A stretch of DNA of 10,872 nucleotides from an uncultured Collinsella sp. (GTDB lineage Bacteria > Actinomycetota > Coriobacteriia > Coriobacteriales > Coriobacteriaceae). Positions 1 to 6,637 of the stretch are shown here, piece by piece. Below the pieces are notes generated by a model. It made no database searches, was not told the origin of the DNA, and was given only the letters and a program-made list of their open reading frames with translations. Each line of letters starts with the position of its first letter. The first letter of the stretch is position 1. The DNA lies in assembly GCA_902494815.1 (NCBI GenBank), contig CABUVB010000047.1:1-10872 (forward strand), read 5' to 3'. The position numbers and the translations under genes are program-made.

Positions 1-45
1 CGCAAGTCCGGTCTTGCCAAGCTCGTGAACAGCATCAACGCCTAA
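1..45 (+). CDS. rpsT: 30S ribosomal protein S20, C-terminal end (partial)
   Basis: The first 14 codons in frame 1 read RKSGLAKLVNSINA and end at TAA (43-45). This basic, Ala/Leu-containing tail resembles the C-terminus of S20, a helical protein that binds 16S rRNA in the small subunit. Only the tail is visible, so the call rests on the short match, on the fact that rpsT commonly lies just upstream of lepA in Gram-positive bacteria, and on the strong terminator that follows, as expected for a single-gene ribosomal protein unit. The start lies outside the window. Confidence 0.75.
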   Translation, partial: RKSGLAKLVNSINA

Positions 46-79
46 GTTGTAAATTTCACACCACACAGATTACGCGCAT

Positions 80-116
80 AAATGGAGCCTGTTTTATGGA
101 ACAGGCTCCATTTTTT
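80..116 (+). terminator. Rho-independent terminator after rpsT
   Basis: Bases 80-93 pair perfectly with 100-113 (14 bp, including three A-T pairs at the base) around a 6-base loop (94-99). A run of six T begins at 111, so the last pairs overlap the U tract. It lies 34 bases after the rpsT stop. It should end the rpsT transcript and so separates it from lepA. Confidence 0.92.
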
Positions 117-119
117 GTA

Positions 120-134
120 CCGCTCGGGTAAGAT
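120..134 (+). promoter_or_regulatory. Candidate lepA promoter (-10 type element)
   Basis: The stretch 120-130 reads CCGCTCGGGTA and runs into a -10-like hexamer TAAGAT at 129-134. The same 11 bases followed by TAGAAT occur before the first dnaJ (4238-4252), which argues for function. No good -35 hexamer is visible; at normal spacing it would fall in the terminator arm near 106-111. Starting about 7 bases after the -10 would place the RNA 5' end at or next to the lepA ATG (142). No start site has been mapped, so this is inference. Confidence 0.5.
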
Positions 135-141
135 AGTCCGC

Positions 142-1953
142 ATGAATACTTCAATTGACATTTCCCACATCCGCAACTTCTCGATCGTTGCGCACATCGA
201 CCATGGCAAGTCCACGATCAGTGACCGCATCCTCGAGCTCACCCATACCGTCGACGAGCGCGACATGGAGTCGCAGCTGCTCGACACCATGGATATCGAG
301 CGCGAGCGCGGCATCACGATCAAGTCCAACGCCGTTCGCGTCTCCTATGACGCCGACGACGGCGAGACGTATCAGTTCAACCTAATCGATACGCCGGGCC
401 ATGTGGACTTCACCTATGAGGTCTCGCGTTCGCTGGCCGCCTGTGAGGGTGCGGTGCTCGTCGTGGACGCCACTCAGGGTGTCGAGGCGCAGACCGTTTC
501 CAACGCGACGCTCGCCATGAACGCCAACTTGGACATTGTTCCGGCCATCAACAAAATCGACCTTCCTTCGGCTCACCCCGACGAGGTCAAGACCGAGATC
601 GAAGACGATCTGGCCATTCCCGCTGACGATGCCGTGTGCGTGTCGGGCAAAACCGGCGAGGGCATCCACGATCTGCTGGAGTCCATCGTCTTTTTGATCT
701 CGCCTCCCAAGGGCGATGCGAATGCGCCGCTCAAGGCGCTCATCTTGGATTCGTATTTTGATGAGTACCGCGGCGTCGTTGCCACGGTCCGCGTCTTTGA
801 CGGCTCCATCAAAAAGGGCGATACCCTGCTTATGATGCAGGCCAAGGGTGACTTTTTGGTCGACGGCGTGGGCGTCAAGCGTCCTGCCGAGACCCCGGTT
901 GATGCGTTGACGGTCGGCGAGGTGGGCTACGTGGTCACGGGCCTGAAGGACCCCGAGGCCGTTCGCGTGGGCGATACCCTTACGTGGGCGTCGAATCCCT
1001 GCCCCGAGCCGCTTCCTGGCTACCGCGAGGCCAAGCCCATGGTCTACACGGGCCTGTTCCCGATCGACAACAAGGATTACGAGAATCTGCGCGACGCTCT
1101 CGATAAGCTGCATGTCAACGACCCGTCGTTGGTGTGGGAGCCCGAGACCTCGGTGGCGCTCGGCTTTGGTTTCCGCGTGGGCTTCTTGGGTCTGCTGCAT
1201 ATGGAGGTCGTCAAGGAGCGCCTGGAGCGTGAGTTCAACCTTGACCTTATTGCCACGAGTCCTTCGGTCGACTATCACGTCTACAAGACCGACGGTGAGA
1301 TGATTGATGTTCGCAGCCCGCAGGATCTGCCCGAGGCTACGCGCATCGAGCGTATCGAGGAGCCGTACCTCAAGGCTAAGATTATCTGCCCGCCCGAGTA
1401 TACGGGCGCCGTCATGCAGCTCGCTATCGAGCACCGCGGCATTACGACCGACATGATCCATCTCACGAGTAAATCGGTCGAGATGCGCTTCGACATGCCA
1501 CTCGCTGAGCTCATCCTGGACTTCTTTGACCAGCTCAAGAGCCGCACCAAGGGCTATGCCTCGCTCGATTATGAGTTCAACGAGTATCGTCCCTCCGAGC
1601 TCGTGAAGCTCGATATCTTGCTTTCGGGCGACGAGGTGGACGCGCTGTCGTTTATCGTGCACAAGGACAAGGCCTATGGCCTGGCCCGCGGCCTGTGCGA
1701 CAAGCTCAAGGAAATCATTCCGCGCCAGCTGTTCGAGGTTCCTATTCAGGGTGCTATCGGCAACAAGATCATCGCCCGCTCCACCGTCAAGGCGCGCCGC
1801 AAGGACGTGCTGGCCAAGTGCTATGGCGGCGATATCTCGCGAAAGCGCAAGCTGCTCGAGAAGCAGAAAGAGGGCAAGAAGCGCATGAAGGCCATCGGTT
1901 CGGTCGAGGTCCCGCAGGAGGCCTTTATGGCGATCCTCAAGGTGGACGAGTAG
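142..1953 (+). CDS. lepA: Elongation factor 4 (LepA/EF-4 translational GTPase)
   Basis: The 603-residue product has the normal family length (about 600). GTPase motifs are clear: P-loop AHIDHGKST (17-25), RGIT switch I (56-59), DTPGHVDF (83-90) and NKID (137-140). EF-G-like domains II, III and V follow, and the C-terminus carries the LepA-specific basic region with the YGGDISRKRKLLEKQKEGKK signature (about 566-585). LepA binds ribosomes, hydrolyses GTP and has been implicated in back-translocation or in initiation and 30S biogenesis. The frame stays open upstream to an ATG at 82, but that codon lies inside the terminator stem. ATG 142 puts the P-loop at the usual distance from the N-terminus. 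No Shine-Dalgarno sequence precedes 142, which fits a leaderless mRNA. dusB begins 4 bases after the stop. Confidence 0.97.
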   Translation: MNTSIDISHIRNFSIVAHIDHGKSTISDRILELTHTVDERDMESQLLDTMDIERERGITIKSNAVRVSYDADDGETYQFNLIDTPGHVDFTYEVSRSLAACEGAVLVVDATQGVEAQTVSNATLAMNANLDIVPAINKIDLPSAHPDEVKTEIEDDLAIPADDAVCVSGKTGEGIHDLLESIVFLISPPKGDANAPLKALILDSYFDEYRGVVATVRVFDGSIKKGDTLLMMQAKGDFLVDGVGVKRPAETPVDALTVGEVGYVVTGLKDPEAVRVGDTLTWASNPCPEPLPGYREAKPMVYTGLFPIDNKDYENLRDALDKLHVNDPSLVWEPETSVALGFGFRVGFLGLLHMEVVKERLEREFNLDLIATSPSVDYHVYKTDGEMIDVRSPQDLPEATRIERIEEPYLKAKIICPPEYTGAVMQLAIEHRGITTDMIHLTSKSVEMRFDMPLAELILDFFDQLKSRTKGYASLDYEFNEYRPSELVKLDILLSGDEVDALSFIVHKDKAYGLARGLCDKLKEIIPRQLFEVPIQGAIGNKIIARSTVKARRKDVLAKCYGGDISRKRKLLEKQKEGKKRMKAIGSVEVPQEAFMAILKVDE

Positions 1954-1957
1954 GCCC

Positions 1958-3001
1958 ATGGCGCTTTCTGAATACAGTACGCGGCTGCTGGGTGCCTATG
2001 CCGAGCAGCCGTTCCTTATGGCTCCCATGGCTGGCGTGACCGACCCCGCCTACCGCATCATGTGCCGCCGCCGCGGTGCCCATCTTGCCTACAGCGAGAT
2101 GGTGAGCGTGGCGGGTCTTGCCTATGCCAGCAATAAGACGTGGCGTCTGGTGCTGCCTGCCGATGAGGAGCAGCAGATCTGCGTGCAGCTCTTTGGCTCC
2201 AAGCCCGAACAGTTTGCGAGTGCCGTCGCTGCCGTCGAGGAACGCGTGGGCGATCGCCTGTCGCTGATCGACATCAACATGGCCTGCCCGGCTCGCAAGG
2301 TCGTCACCAAGGGCGAGGGCTCGGCGCTTATGCGTACGCCCGAGCTGGCCGAGCAGATCGTCGAGGCGGCGGTCGGCGCGGCGCACGTGCCCGTGACCGT
2401 CAAGATTCGCAAAGGCTTTTATGCCGAGGATCGCAATGCCGCGACGTTTGCCCAGATGCTCGAGGGGGCAGGGGCCGCTGCGGTGGCGGTACATGGTCGC
2501 TGTGCCACGCAGCTCTATACGGGCCAGGCCGATTGGTCGGTCGTCGATGAGGTGGCCGACGCCGTCGAGATTCCCGTTATCGGTTCGGGCGACGTGTTCT
2601 CGGCCGAGGATGCGGCGGAGCGTCTGCGCAGCTCTGGCGCCAGTGCCGTGTTTATCGCGCGCGGTATCTATGGCAATCCCTGGGTGTTCGGCGATGCCCG
2701 CGCCCTTGCGCTCGATGGCACGCCGGCGCCGTCTCGCTCCTCATGCGAGCGCCTGGATGCCCTTCGCGAGCACCTGACGCTCACGCACGAGCTGTTGCCG
2801 CTCATGTCGCGTGCCCGCACGTACGCGAGCTGGTATCTAAAGGGCATGCCCCATGCTGCCGCCTGGCGCGCCCAAGTGGTGCGCTGCTCCACATACGAGG
2901 AGTTCATGGCATTGGTCGATGATATCGAGCGCGATGTGGTGGCCTGCGAGGCCGCACTTGCCGCCGGCGAGTCGGTGCCCGCTCATCCGCTGGAGGCCTA
3001 A
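1958..3001 (+). CDS. dusB: tRNA-dihydrouridine synthase (DusB family)
   Basis: A 347-residue FMN-dependent TIM-barrel enzyme that reduces specific uridines in tRNA to dihydrouridine with NAD(P)H. Motifs in order: MAPMAGVTD (21-29, flavin-binding start of the barrel), SEMVS (46-50), DINMACPARKV (105-115) with C110 as the expected catalytic cysteine, VKIRKG (148-153), HGRCATQLYTGQADW (180-194) with H180, and GSGDVFS (210-216) plus GNPWVF (240-245), the phosphate-binding end. The usual DINxGCP glycine is Ala here. ATG 1958 lies 4 bases after lepA, with only weak SD-like purines (AAGGTGG at 1939-1945, rather far away), so translational coupling to lepA is likely. DusB rather than another Dus subgroup is inferred from the DINxxCPxxK pattern and general similarity. 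Confidence 0.92.
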   Translation: MALSEYSTRLLGAYAEQPFLMAPMAGVTDPAYRIMCRRRGAHLAYSEMVSVAGLAYASNKTWRLVLPADEEQQICVQLFGSKPEQFASAVAAVEERVGDRLSLIDINMACPARKVVTKGEGSALMRTPELAEQIVEAAVGAAHVPVTVKIRKGFYAEDRNAATFAQMLEGAGAAAVAVHGRCATQLYTGQADWSVVDEVADAVEIPVIGSGDVFSAEDAAERLRSSGASAVFIARGIYGNPWVFGDARALALDGTPAPSRSSCERLDALREHLTLTHELLPLMSRARTYASWYLKGMPHAAAWRAQVVRCSTYEEFMALVDDIERDVVACEAALAAGESVPAHPLEA

Positions 3002-3003
3002 CG

Positions 3004-4236
3004 GTGGCCGTTACCGCGCTGTACGTGCACGTGCCGTTTTGCGCCCAAAAGTGCCGGTACTGCGACTTTGACTCGCGCAGTTTTGCTCCGTGCGACCTGA
3101 GCGCTGCGCTCGATGCCTATTTTGAGCAGTTGTATGCGCGCCTTGATGCCTTTGGAGACGTCGGGGCGCTTGCGCAGATCCGTACCGTCTATGTTGGCGG
3201 CGGCACGCCGTCGCTGGCGGGGGAGCGCCTGGTAGAACTCGCCCGGCGTATCTCTGCGTGGTGCAAGCCCGTTGAGTTTACCTGCGAAGCCAATCCTGAG
3301 TCGCTGACCGCCGAGCTTACCGCTGCGCTTGCCAAGGTTGGTGTCACACGCGTCTCTCTGGGCGTGCAAACGCTCGATAACGCCGAACTTACCGCCATCG
3401 GTCGCATTCACGATGCCGATCGGGCGCTCGCTGCCATCACGACGGTTAAGGACGCTGGGCTCGATGTGTCCTGCGACCTGATGTGCGGCCTTCCCGGGCA
3501 GACCGCCGTAAGCTGGCAGAGTACGCTCGATGGCGTGTTGGCGGCGGCGCCGCATCATGTATCGGTGTACCCCCTCACGCTCGAGGAGGGCACGCCGCTC
3601 TACCGCATGGCATGTCGCGACGAGTCGCTCGAGCCCGACGAGGATTTTCAGGCTGCATGCATGGATGCCGCGCGTGAGCGCCTAGGTGCGGCCGGCTATC
3701 ACCCGTATGAGGTGGCAAGCTACGCGCTCGACGGCCATGAGTGTGCCCACAACATTGCCTATTGGACCGGACAGGGCTATCTGGGCTTGGGTCGCTCTGC
3801 CGCCGGTATGTTCGACGCCGAGGATTTCGATCGCTTGACCGGGTTGTTTCCCGACGTGCCTGCTCGCGGCGATGCGTATCGCGTGCGTCTGGTGCAACGC
3901 AACGATGCCGCGACGACGTTTGAGGCCGAGTTTCTGTCGCAGCGCGAGGCTGCGGCCGAGGATTTGATGCTCGCCTGCCGCATGACGCGTGGCATTGGGC
4001 CCGACCTGTTGGTTCGCTCGGTAAACGTGATCGCTGCAGATGAGTTGGCGGCGGCCTGTGACCGTGCGCTCGAGTTGGGCCTTGCCACCTGGGTGCCCGA
4101 TGACGTTGAGGGGCTTGCTGCGCGCGTCACCTCGAAAGACGTTATCGCAGGTCGCGTCCGTGCTCGTTTAGCGCCCACCCACTTGGGCTGGCTCGATGGA
4201 AATGTGCTGTTCGAGCTGTTTTGGGGTCTAGCTTAG
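3004..4236 (+). CDS. hemW: Radical SAM heme chaperone HemW (HemN-like)
   Basis: A 410-residue protein opening directly with the radical SAM cluster motif HVPFCAQKCRYCDF: C13, C17 and C20 ligate the 4Fe-4S cluster. Then follow YVGGGTPSL (SAM-binding glycines), EANPES, and LGVQTLDNAELTAIGRIH, matching the HemW GVQS...LGRxH block. The HNIAYW segment near residues 249-254 is the HNxxYW motif of HemW, followed by YLGLGRSAAG. HemW family members bind heme and pass it to target proteins; they are not the oxygen-independent coproporphyrinogen oxidase HemN, though often annotated so. The start is GTG 3004, with GGAGG at 2992-2996, 7 bases upstream, inside the end of dusB. Only 2 bases separate the genes. 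Neighbourhood lepA-hemW is widely conserved. Confidence 0.93.
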   Translation: MAVTALYVHVPFCAQKCRYCDFDSRSFAPCDLSAALDAYFEQLYARLDAFGDVGALAQIRTVYVGGGTPSLAGERLVELARRISAWCKPVEFTCEANPESLTAELTAALAKVGVTRVSLGVQTLDNAELTAIGRIHDADRALAAITTVKDAGLDVSCDLMCGLPGQTAVSWQSTLDGVLAAAPHHVSVYPLTLEEGTPLYRMACRDESLEPDEDFQAACMDAARERLGAAGYHPYEVASYALDGHECAHNIAYWTGQGYLGLGRSAAGMFDAEDFDRLTGLFPDVPARGDAYRVRLVQRNDAATTFEAEFLSQREAAAEDLMLACRMTRGIGPDLLVRSVNVIAADELAAACDRALELGLATWVPDDVEGLAARVTSKDVIAGRVRARLAPTHLGWLDGNVLFELFWGLA

Positions 4237-4237
4237 G

Positions 4238-4252
4238 CCGCTCGGGTAGAAT
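4238..4252 (+). promoter_or_regulatory. Candidate promoter of the first dnaJ
   Basis: The 11 bases CCGCTCGGGTA (4238-4248) repeat exactly those before lepA, again leading into a -10-like hexamer, TAGAAT (4247-4252). The flank after it is also similar (TACCGCAA here, AGTCCGCAT before lepA). A start near 4259 would give an untranslated leader of about 35 bases. There is no convincing -35, and no CIRCE or HAIR heat-shock operator. A small 4-bp inverted repeat (GGTA/TACC, 4245-4256) surrounds the -10. Confidence 0.5.
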
Positions 4253-4279
4253 TACCGCAATATAAACGCTGCTGTGAGC

Positions 4280-4285
4280 AGGAGG
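4280..4285 (+). promoter_or_regulatory. Ribosome binding site deciding the start of the first dnaJ
   Basis: A perfect AGGAGG lies 9 bases before ATG 4295. It rules out the in-frame GTG at 4274, which is upstream of the site, and makes ATG 4304 unlikely (18 bases away). Its first two bases also belong to a small stem, CTGCT (4269-4273) with AGCAG (4277-4281) and a 3-base loop. Confidence 0.85.
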
Positions 4286-4294
4286 TTGCCGCGC

Positions 4295-5398
4295 ATGGCG
4301 ACGATGAACGAAAAAGATTATTACGAGATTTTGGGTGTCTCCAAGGACGCCACCTCGCGTGATATACAGAAGGCCTTCCAGCAAAAGGCCCGCAAGCTCC
4401 ATCCGGACGTCAACAAAGAACCTGATGCCGAGGAAAAGTTCAAAGAGGTTTCCGAGGCCTATGCCGTGCTTTCGGACGAGCAGAAGCGTGCGCGCTACGA
4501 CGCCATGCGCTCGGGCAATCCCTTCGCCGGCGCTCCTACGGCTTCTCCCTATGGCGGCGGCTACGCCGGTAGCGCGGGCTATGGCAATCCCTTTGAGGGC
4601 GGCTTTCCCTTTGGTGGCGCCTGGGGCCAGCCGCGTCGCGGGCAGGCTGCCTACAATCCCGAGAACGGCGCCAACGTGGTCGTCGATATCAAGCTCGACG
4701 CCAAGGAGGCCAAGGGCGGTGCCCGCAAGACCGTCCGCTATACGCGCTTCGATACCTGTGGTCACTGCGGAGGTTCGGGTTCTGTTTCGTCCGAGCATGC
4801 ACATACCTGTCCGAGCTGCGGCGGTCGCGGCCACATCGACGTCGACCTGTCTTTTCTGTTTGGCGCCGGCACGTTTCAGTCGGTCTGCCCCGAGTGCGGC
4901 GGTTCCGGTAAGGTCGTCGCCGATCCCTGCCCCGATTGCGGCGGCAGCGGGCGTGTCCGTGTGGCCTCCGAGCAGACGATTGAGTTTCCTGCCGGCACGC
5001 ATGATGGCGACGAGGTCCGTATTAGCGGCATGGGTCATGCTGGCACCAACGGTGCCGCGGGCGGCGACCTGGTCGGTCGCGCCCATGTCGAGGCCGAGCG
5101 TCTGGAAGGCAAGGCCCGTACCGGTTTTTACCTGATGGGCATCGTGGCGCCATTTTTGGTGCTATCGGCCATCTCGGGCGTGTTCTCGGCCTTTGCCGTG
5201 ATGTGCTTTATTCCGTTTGCCATGGGCCTGTTCATGGTGCTCTCGGACGGCGTGCTTCACCGCAGCCTGCTGTGGTGGAAGCGCGGTGCGATGCAGTTTG
5301 CCAACGGTTTTGCCAACGGCTTCATGTTCGCGCTCGTGTCGGTTTGGTTTGCGAGCTGCTCGCAACGGGCCATGCTTTCGCCGTACCAAATGCAATAA
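4295..5398 (+). CDS. Membrane-anchored DnaJ-like co-chaperone (J domain, zinc region, C-terminal TM helices)
   Basis: A 367-residue protein. The J domain (about 1-72) has DYYEILGV and the HPD triad (36-38) needed to stimulate DnaK ATPase. A Gly/Phe-rich linker follows (about 75-117). Four CxxCxGxG zinc motifs are intact: C155/C158, C172/C175, C198/C201 and C212/C215. C-terminal domain I continues to about residue 268, including the FPAGTHDGDEVRISG block. Where a canonical DnaJ continues into C-terminal domain II and the dimerisation region, this protein has a hydrophobic tract at 278-320 (probably two helices), a basic loop HRSLLWWKR (322-330) and a third helix at about 337-355. Charge placement suggests the J domain faces the cytosol. 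The frame runs cleanly to its stop, so this does not look like a frameshifted dnaJ. Its partner DnaK is not encoded in this window. Role at the membrane is inference. Confidence 0.88.
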   Translation: MATMNEKDYYEILGVSKDATSRDIQKAFQQKARKLHPDVNKEPDAEEKFKEVSEAYAVLSDEQKRARYDAMRSGNPFAGAPTASPYGGGYAGSAGYGNPFEGGFPFGGAWGQPRRGQAAYNPENGANVVVDIKLDAKEAKGGARKTVRYTRFDTCGHCGGSGSVSSEHAHTCPSCGGRGHIDVDLSFLFGAGTFQSVCPECGGSGKVVADPCPDCGGSGRVRVASEQTIEFPAGTHDGDEVRISGMGHAGTNGAAGGDLVGRAHVEAERLEGKARTGFYLMGIVAPFLVLSAISGVFSAFAVMCFIPFAMGLFMVLSDGVLHRSLLWWKRGAMQFANGFANGFMFALVSVWFASCSQRAMLSPYQMQ

Positions 5399-5429
5399 CA
5401 TCAAACCCTCTGTTTGCGGCCGCCCCAGC

Positions 5430-5458
5430 TTGGGTATAGGACGCACTGTGACAATAAT
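5430..5458 (+). promoter_or_regulatory. Possible promoter of the canonical dnaJ
   Basis: TTGGGT (5430-5435) and AATAAT (5453-5458) are separated by exactly 17 bases, in the 81-base gap between the two dnaJ genes. Each hexamer has two mismatches or fewer to the sigma-70-type consensus except for the -35, which matches only TTG well. The -35 lies within GCTTGGGTA (5428-5436), which resembles the GCTCGGGTA of the other two candidate promoters, so an alternative reading with TATAGG as -10 exists. Weak evidence; no terminator is visible after the first dnaJ, so readthrough is also possible. Confidence 0.3.
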
Positions 5459-5479
5459 GAAAGTCGGAAGGATTCGGTC

Positions 5480-6628
5480 GTGTCGGAAAATAGGGATTAC
5501 TACGAGGTACTTGGCGTCGACAAGGATGCCGACGCGCGGACGATTAAGCGCGCGTTTCTAAAGAAGGCCCGTACCGTACACCCGGACGTTTCGGACGACC
5601 CCGAGGCCGAGGCCAAGTTCAAAGAGCTCAACGAGGCATATTCCGTTCTTTCCGACGAGCAGAAGCGTGCTAACTACGACCGTTACGGCACCGCGGACGG
5701 CCCCGGTGGCTCTGGCTATGTCGACATCAACGATATCTTTGGTGGCATGGGCATGGACGACCTGTTCTCGTCGTTCTTTGGTGGTGGCGCCGGTGGTGGC
5801 GCTCGAAATCGCCGTGAGCGTCGTCGCGGCCGCGATATGGCCATCTCCCTTTCGGTGACCCTTGAGGAGGCGGCACTCGGTTGCAAAAAGACGATCAGCT
5901 ATGACCGCCTTGCCCCCTGCGAGGATTGCAACGGCACCGGTAGGGCCGAGGGCGCACAGGAAAAGCAATGCAGCCGCTGCCACGGCACGGGCTATGTCAC
6001 GACGGTTCAGCGTTCGTTCCTGGGCCAGGTTCAGTCCTCTTCGCCTTGTCCCGACTGCCATGGCGAGGGTACGGTTATCGACCATCCCTGTGAGACCTGC
6101 GACGGCCAGGGCCGCACGCCTTCGCACGAAAAGATCGACATCGATATTCCCGCCGGCGTTTCGACCGGTCGCCAGCTGCGCGTGAGTGGTTTTGGCGAGG
6201 CCGGCCTTCGCGGCGAGCCCTCGGGCGACCTGATTGTCAACGTGCGCGTCGCCGACCACGAGCGTTTTAAGCGCAACGGCGACGATCTGTACCTCGTGAG
6301 CGATATCTCGATTGCGCAGGCCGCGCTCGGTTGCGAGATCGAGGTCGAGGGCATTATGCCCGATGAGGTCGTCAAGGTGTGTGTCCCCGCCGGCACACAG
6401 TACGGTGACACTGTGAGCGTCAACAATTACGGCATGCCGCGTATCGGCGGTGGCGGTTCGCGCGGTCGTCTGATCGTGCAGATGCGCGTGGTCGTCCCCA
6501 CGAACCTTTCCAACAAGCAGCGCGAGCTGCTTCGCGCCTTTGCCGACGAGATGGGCGATGACGTCGCATCCGGTAAGAAATCCGTGACCGATCGCATCAA
6601 GAGCGCTCTCGACGACATCCTCGATTAA
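5480..6628 (+). CDS. dnaJ: Chaperone protein DnaJ (type I Hsp40)
   Basis: A 382-residue canonical DnaJ, the co-chaperone that delivers unfolded clients to DnaK and triggers its ATP hydrolysis. J domain 1-70 with DYYEVLGV and HPD (34-36); Gly/Phe-rich region about 72-110, including an unusually basic RNRRERRRGR patch at about 109-118; zinc centres CEDCNGTG (147-154), CSRCHGTG (164-171), CPDCHGEG (190-197) and CETCDGQG (204-211); then both C-terminal domains (KIDIDIPAGVSTGRQLRVSG, GDLIVNVRV, DDLYLVSDISIAQAALG) and the dimerisation tail. The start is GTG 5480, preceded by AAGGA (5468-5472) at 7 bases; the frame is open further upstream to a TTG at 5414, but that would add non-homologous residues. 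mtaB starts 9 bases after the stop. hrcA, grpE and dnaK are not adjacent. Confidence 0.96.
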   Translation: MSENRDYYEVLGVDKDADARTIKRAFLKKARTVHPDVSDDPEAEAKFKELNEAYSVLSDEQKRANYDRYGTADGPGGSGYVDINDIFGGMGMDDLFSSFFGGGAGGGARNRRERRRGRDMAISLSVTLEEAALGCKKTISYDRLAPCEDCNGTGRAEGAQEKQCSRCHGTGYVTTVQRSFLGQVQSSSPCPDCHGEGTVIDHPCETCDGQGRTPSHEKIDIDIPAGVSTGRQLRVSGFGEAGLRGEPSGDLIVNVRVADHERFKRNGDDLYLVSDISIAQAALGCEIEVEGIMPDEVVKVCVPAGTQYGDTVSVNNYGMPRIGGGGSRGRLIVQMRVVVPTNLSNKQRELLRAFADEMGDDVASGKKSVTDRIKSALDDILD

Positions 6629-6637
6629 GGAGCCCGC

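Noticed and set aside
82..141. Upstream in-frame extension of lepA from ATG 82
   Set aside because: The ATG is inside the stem of the rpsT terminator, has no binding site, and would add 20 residues absent from LepA proteins.
382..1959. 525-codon open frame on the minus strand opposite lepA
   Set aside because: A shadow of high-GC codon bias on the other strand; it lies wholly over a certain LepA gene and its translation shows no recognisable domain.
4237..4294. CIRCE operator before the first dnaJ
   Set aside because: No TTAGCACTC-N9-GAGTGCTAA or close variant is present in the leader.
4274..4294. GTG 4274 as start of the first dnaJ
   Set aside because: It precedes and overlaps the region of the AGGAGG ribosome binding site, which fits ATG 4295 at 9 bases.
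4142..5086. 314-codon minus-strand open frame across hemW and the first dnaJ
   Set aside because: It is antisense to two well-supported genes, and its Ala/Gly/Arg-rich composition is typical of a mirror frame.
5428..5449. HspR HAIR-like operator (CTTGAGT-N7-ACTCAAG) before dnaJ
   Set aside because: CTTGGGT at 5429-5435 resembles the left half, but the bases 7 further on (GCACTGT) do not match the right half.
5399..5479. Terminator between the two dnaJ genes
   Set aside because: Only a 4-bp CCCA/TGGG pairing (5424-5434) without a T run is present, too weak for an intrinsic terminator.
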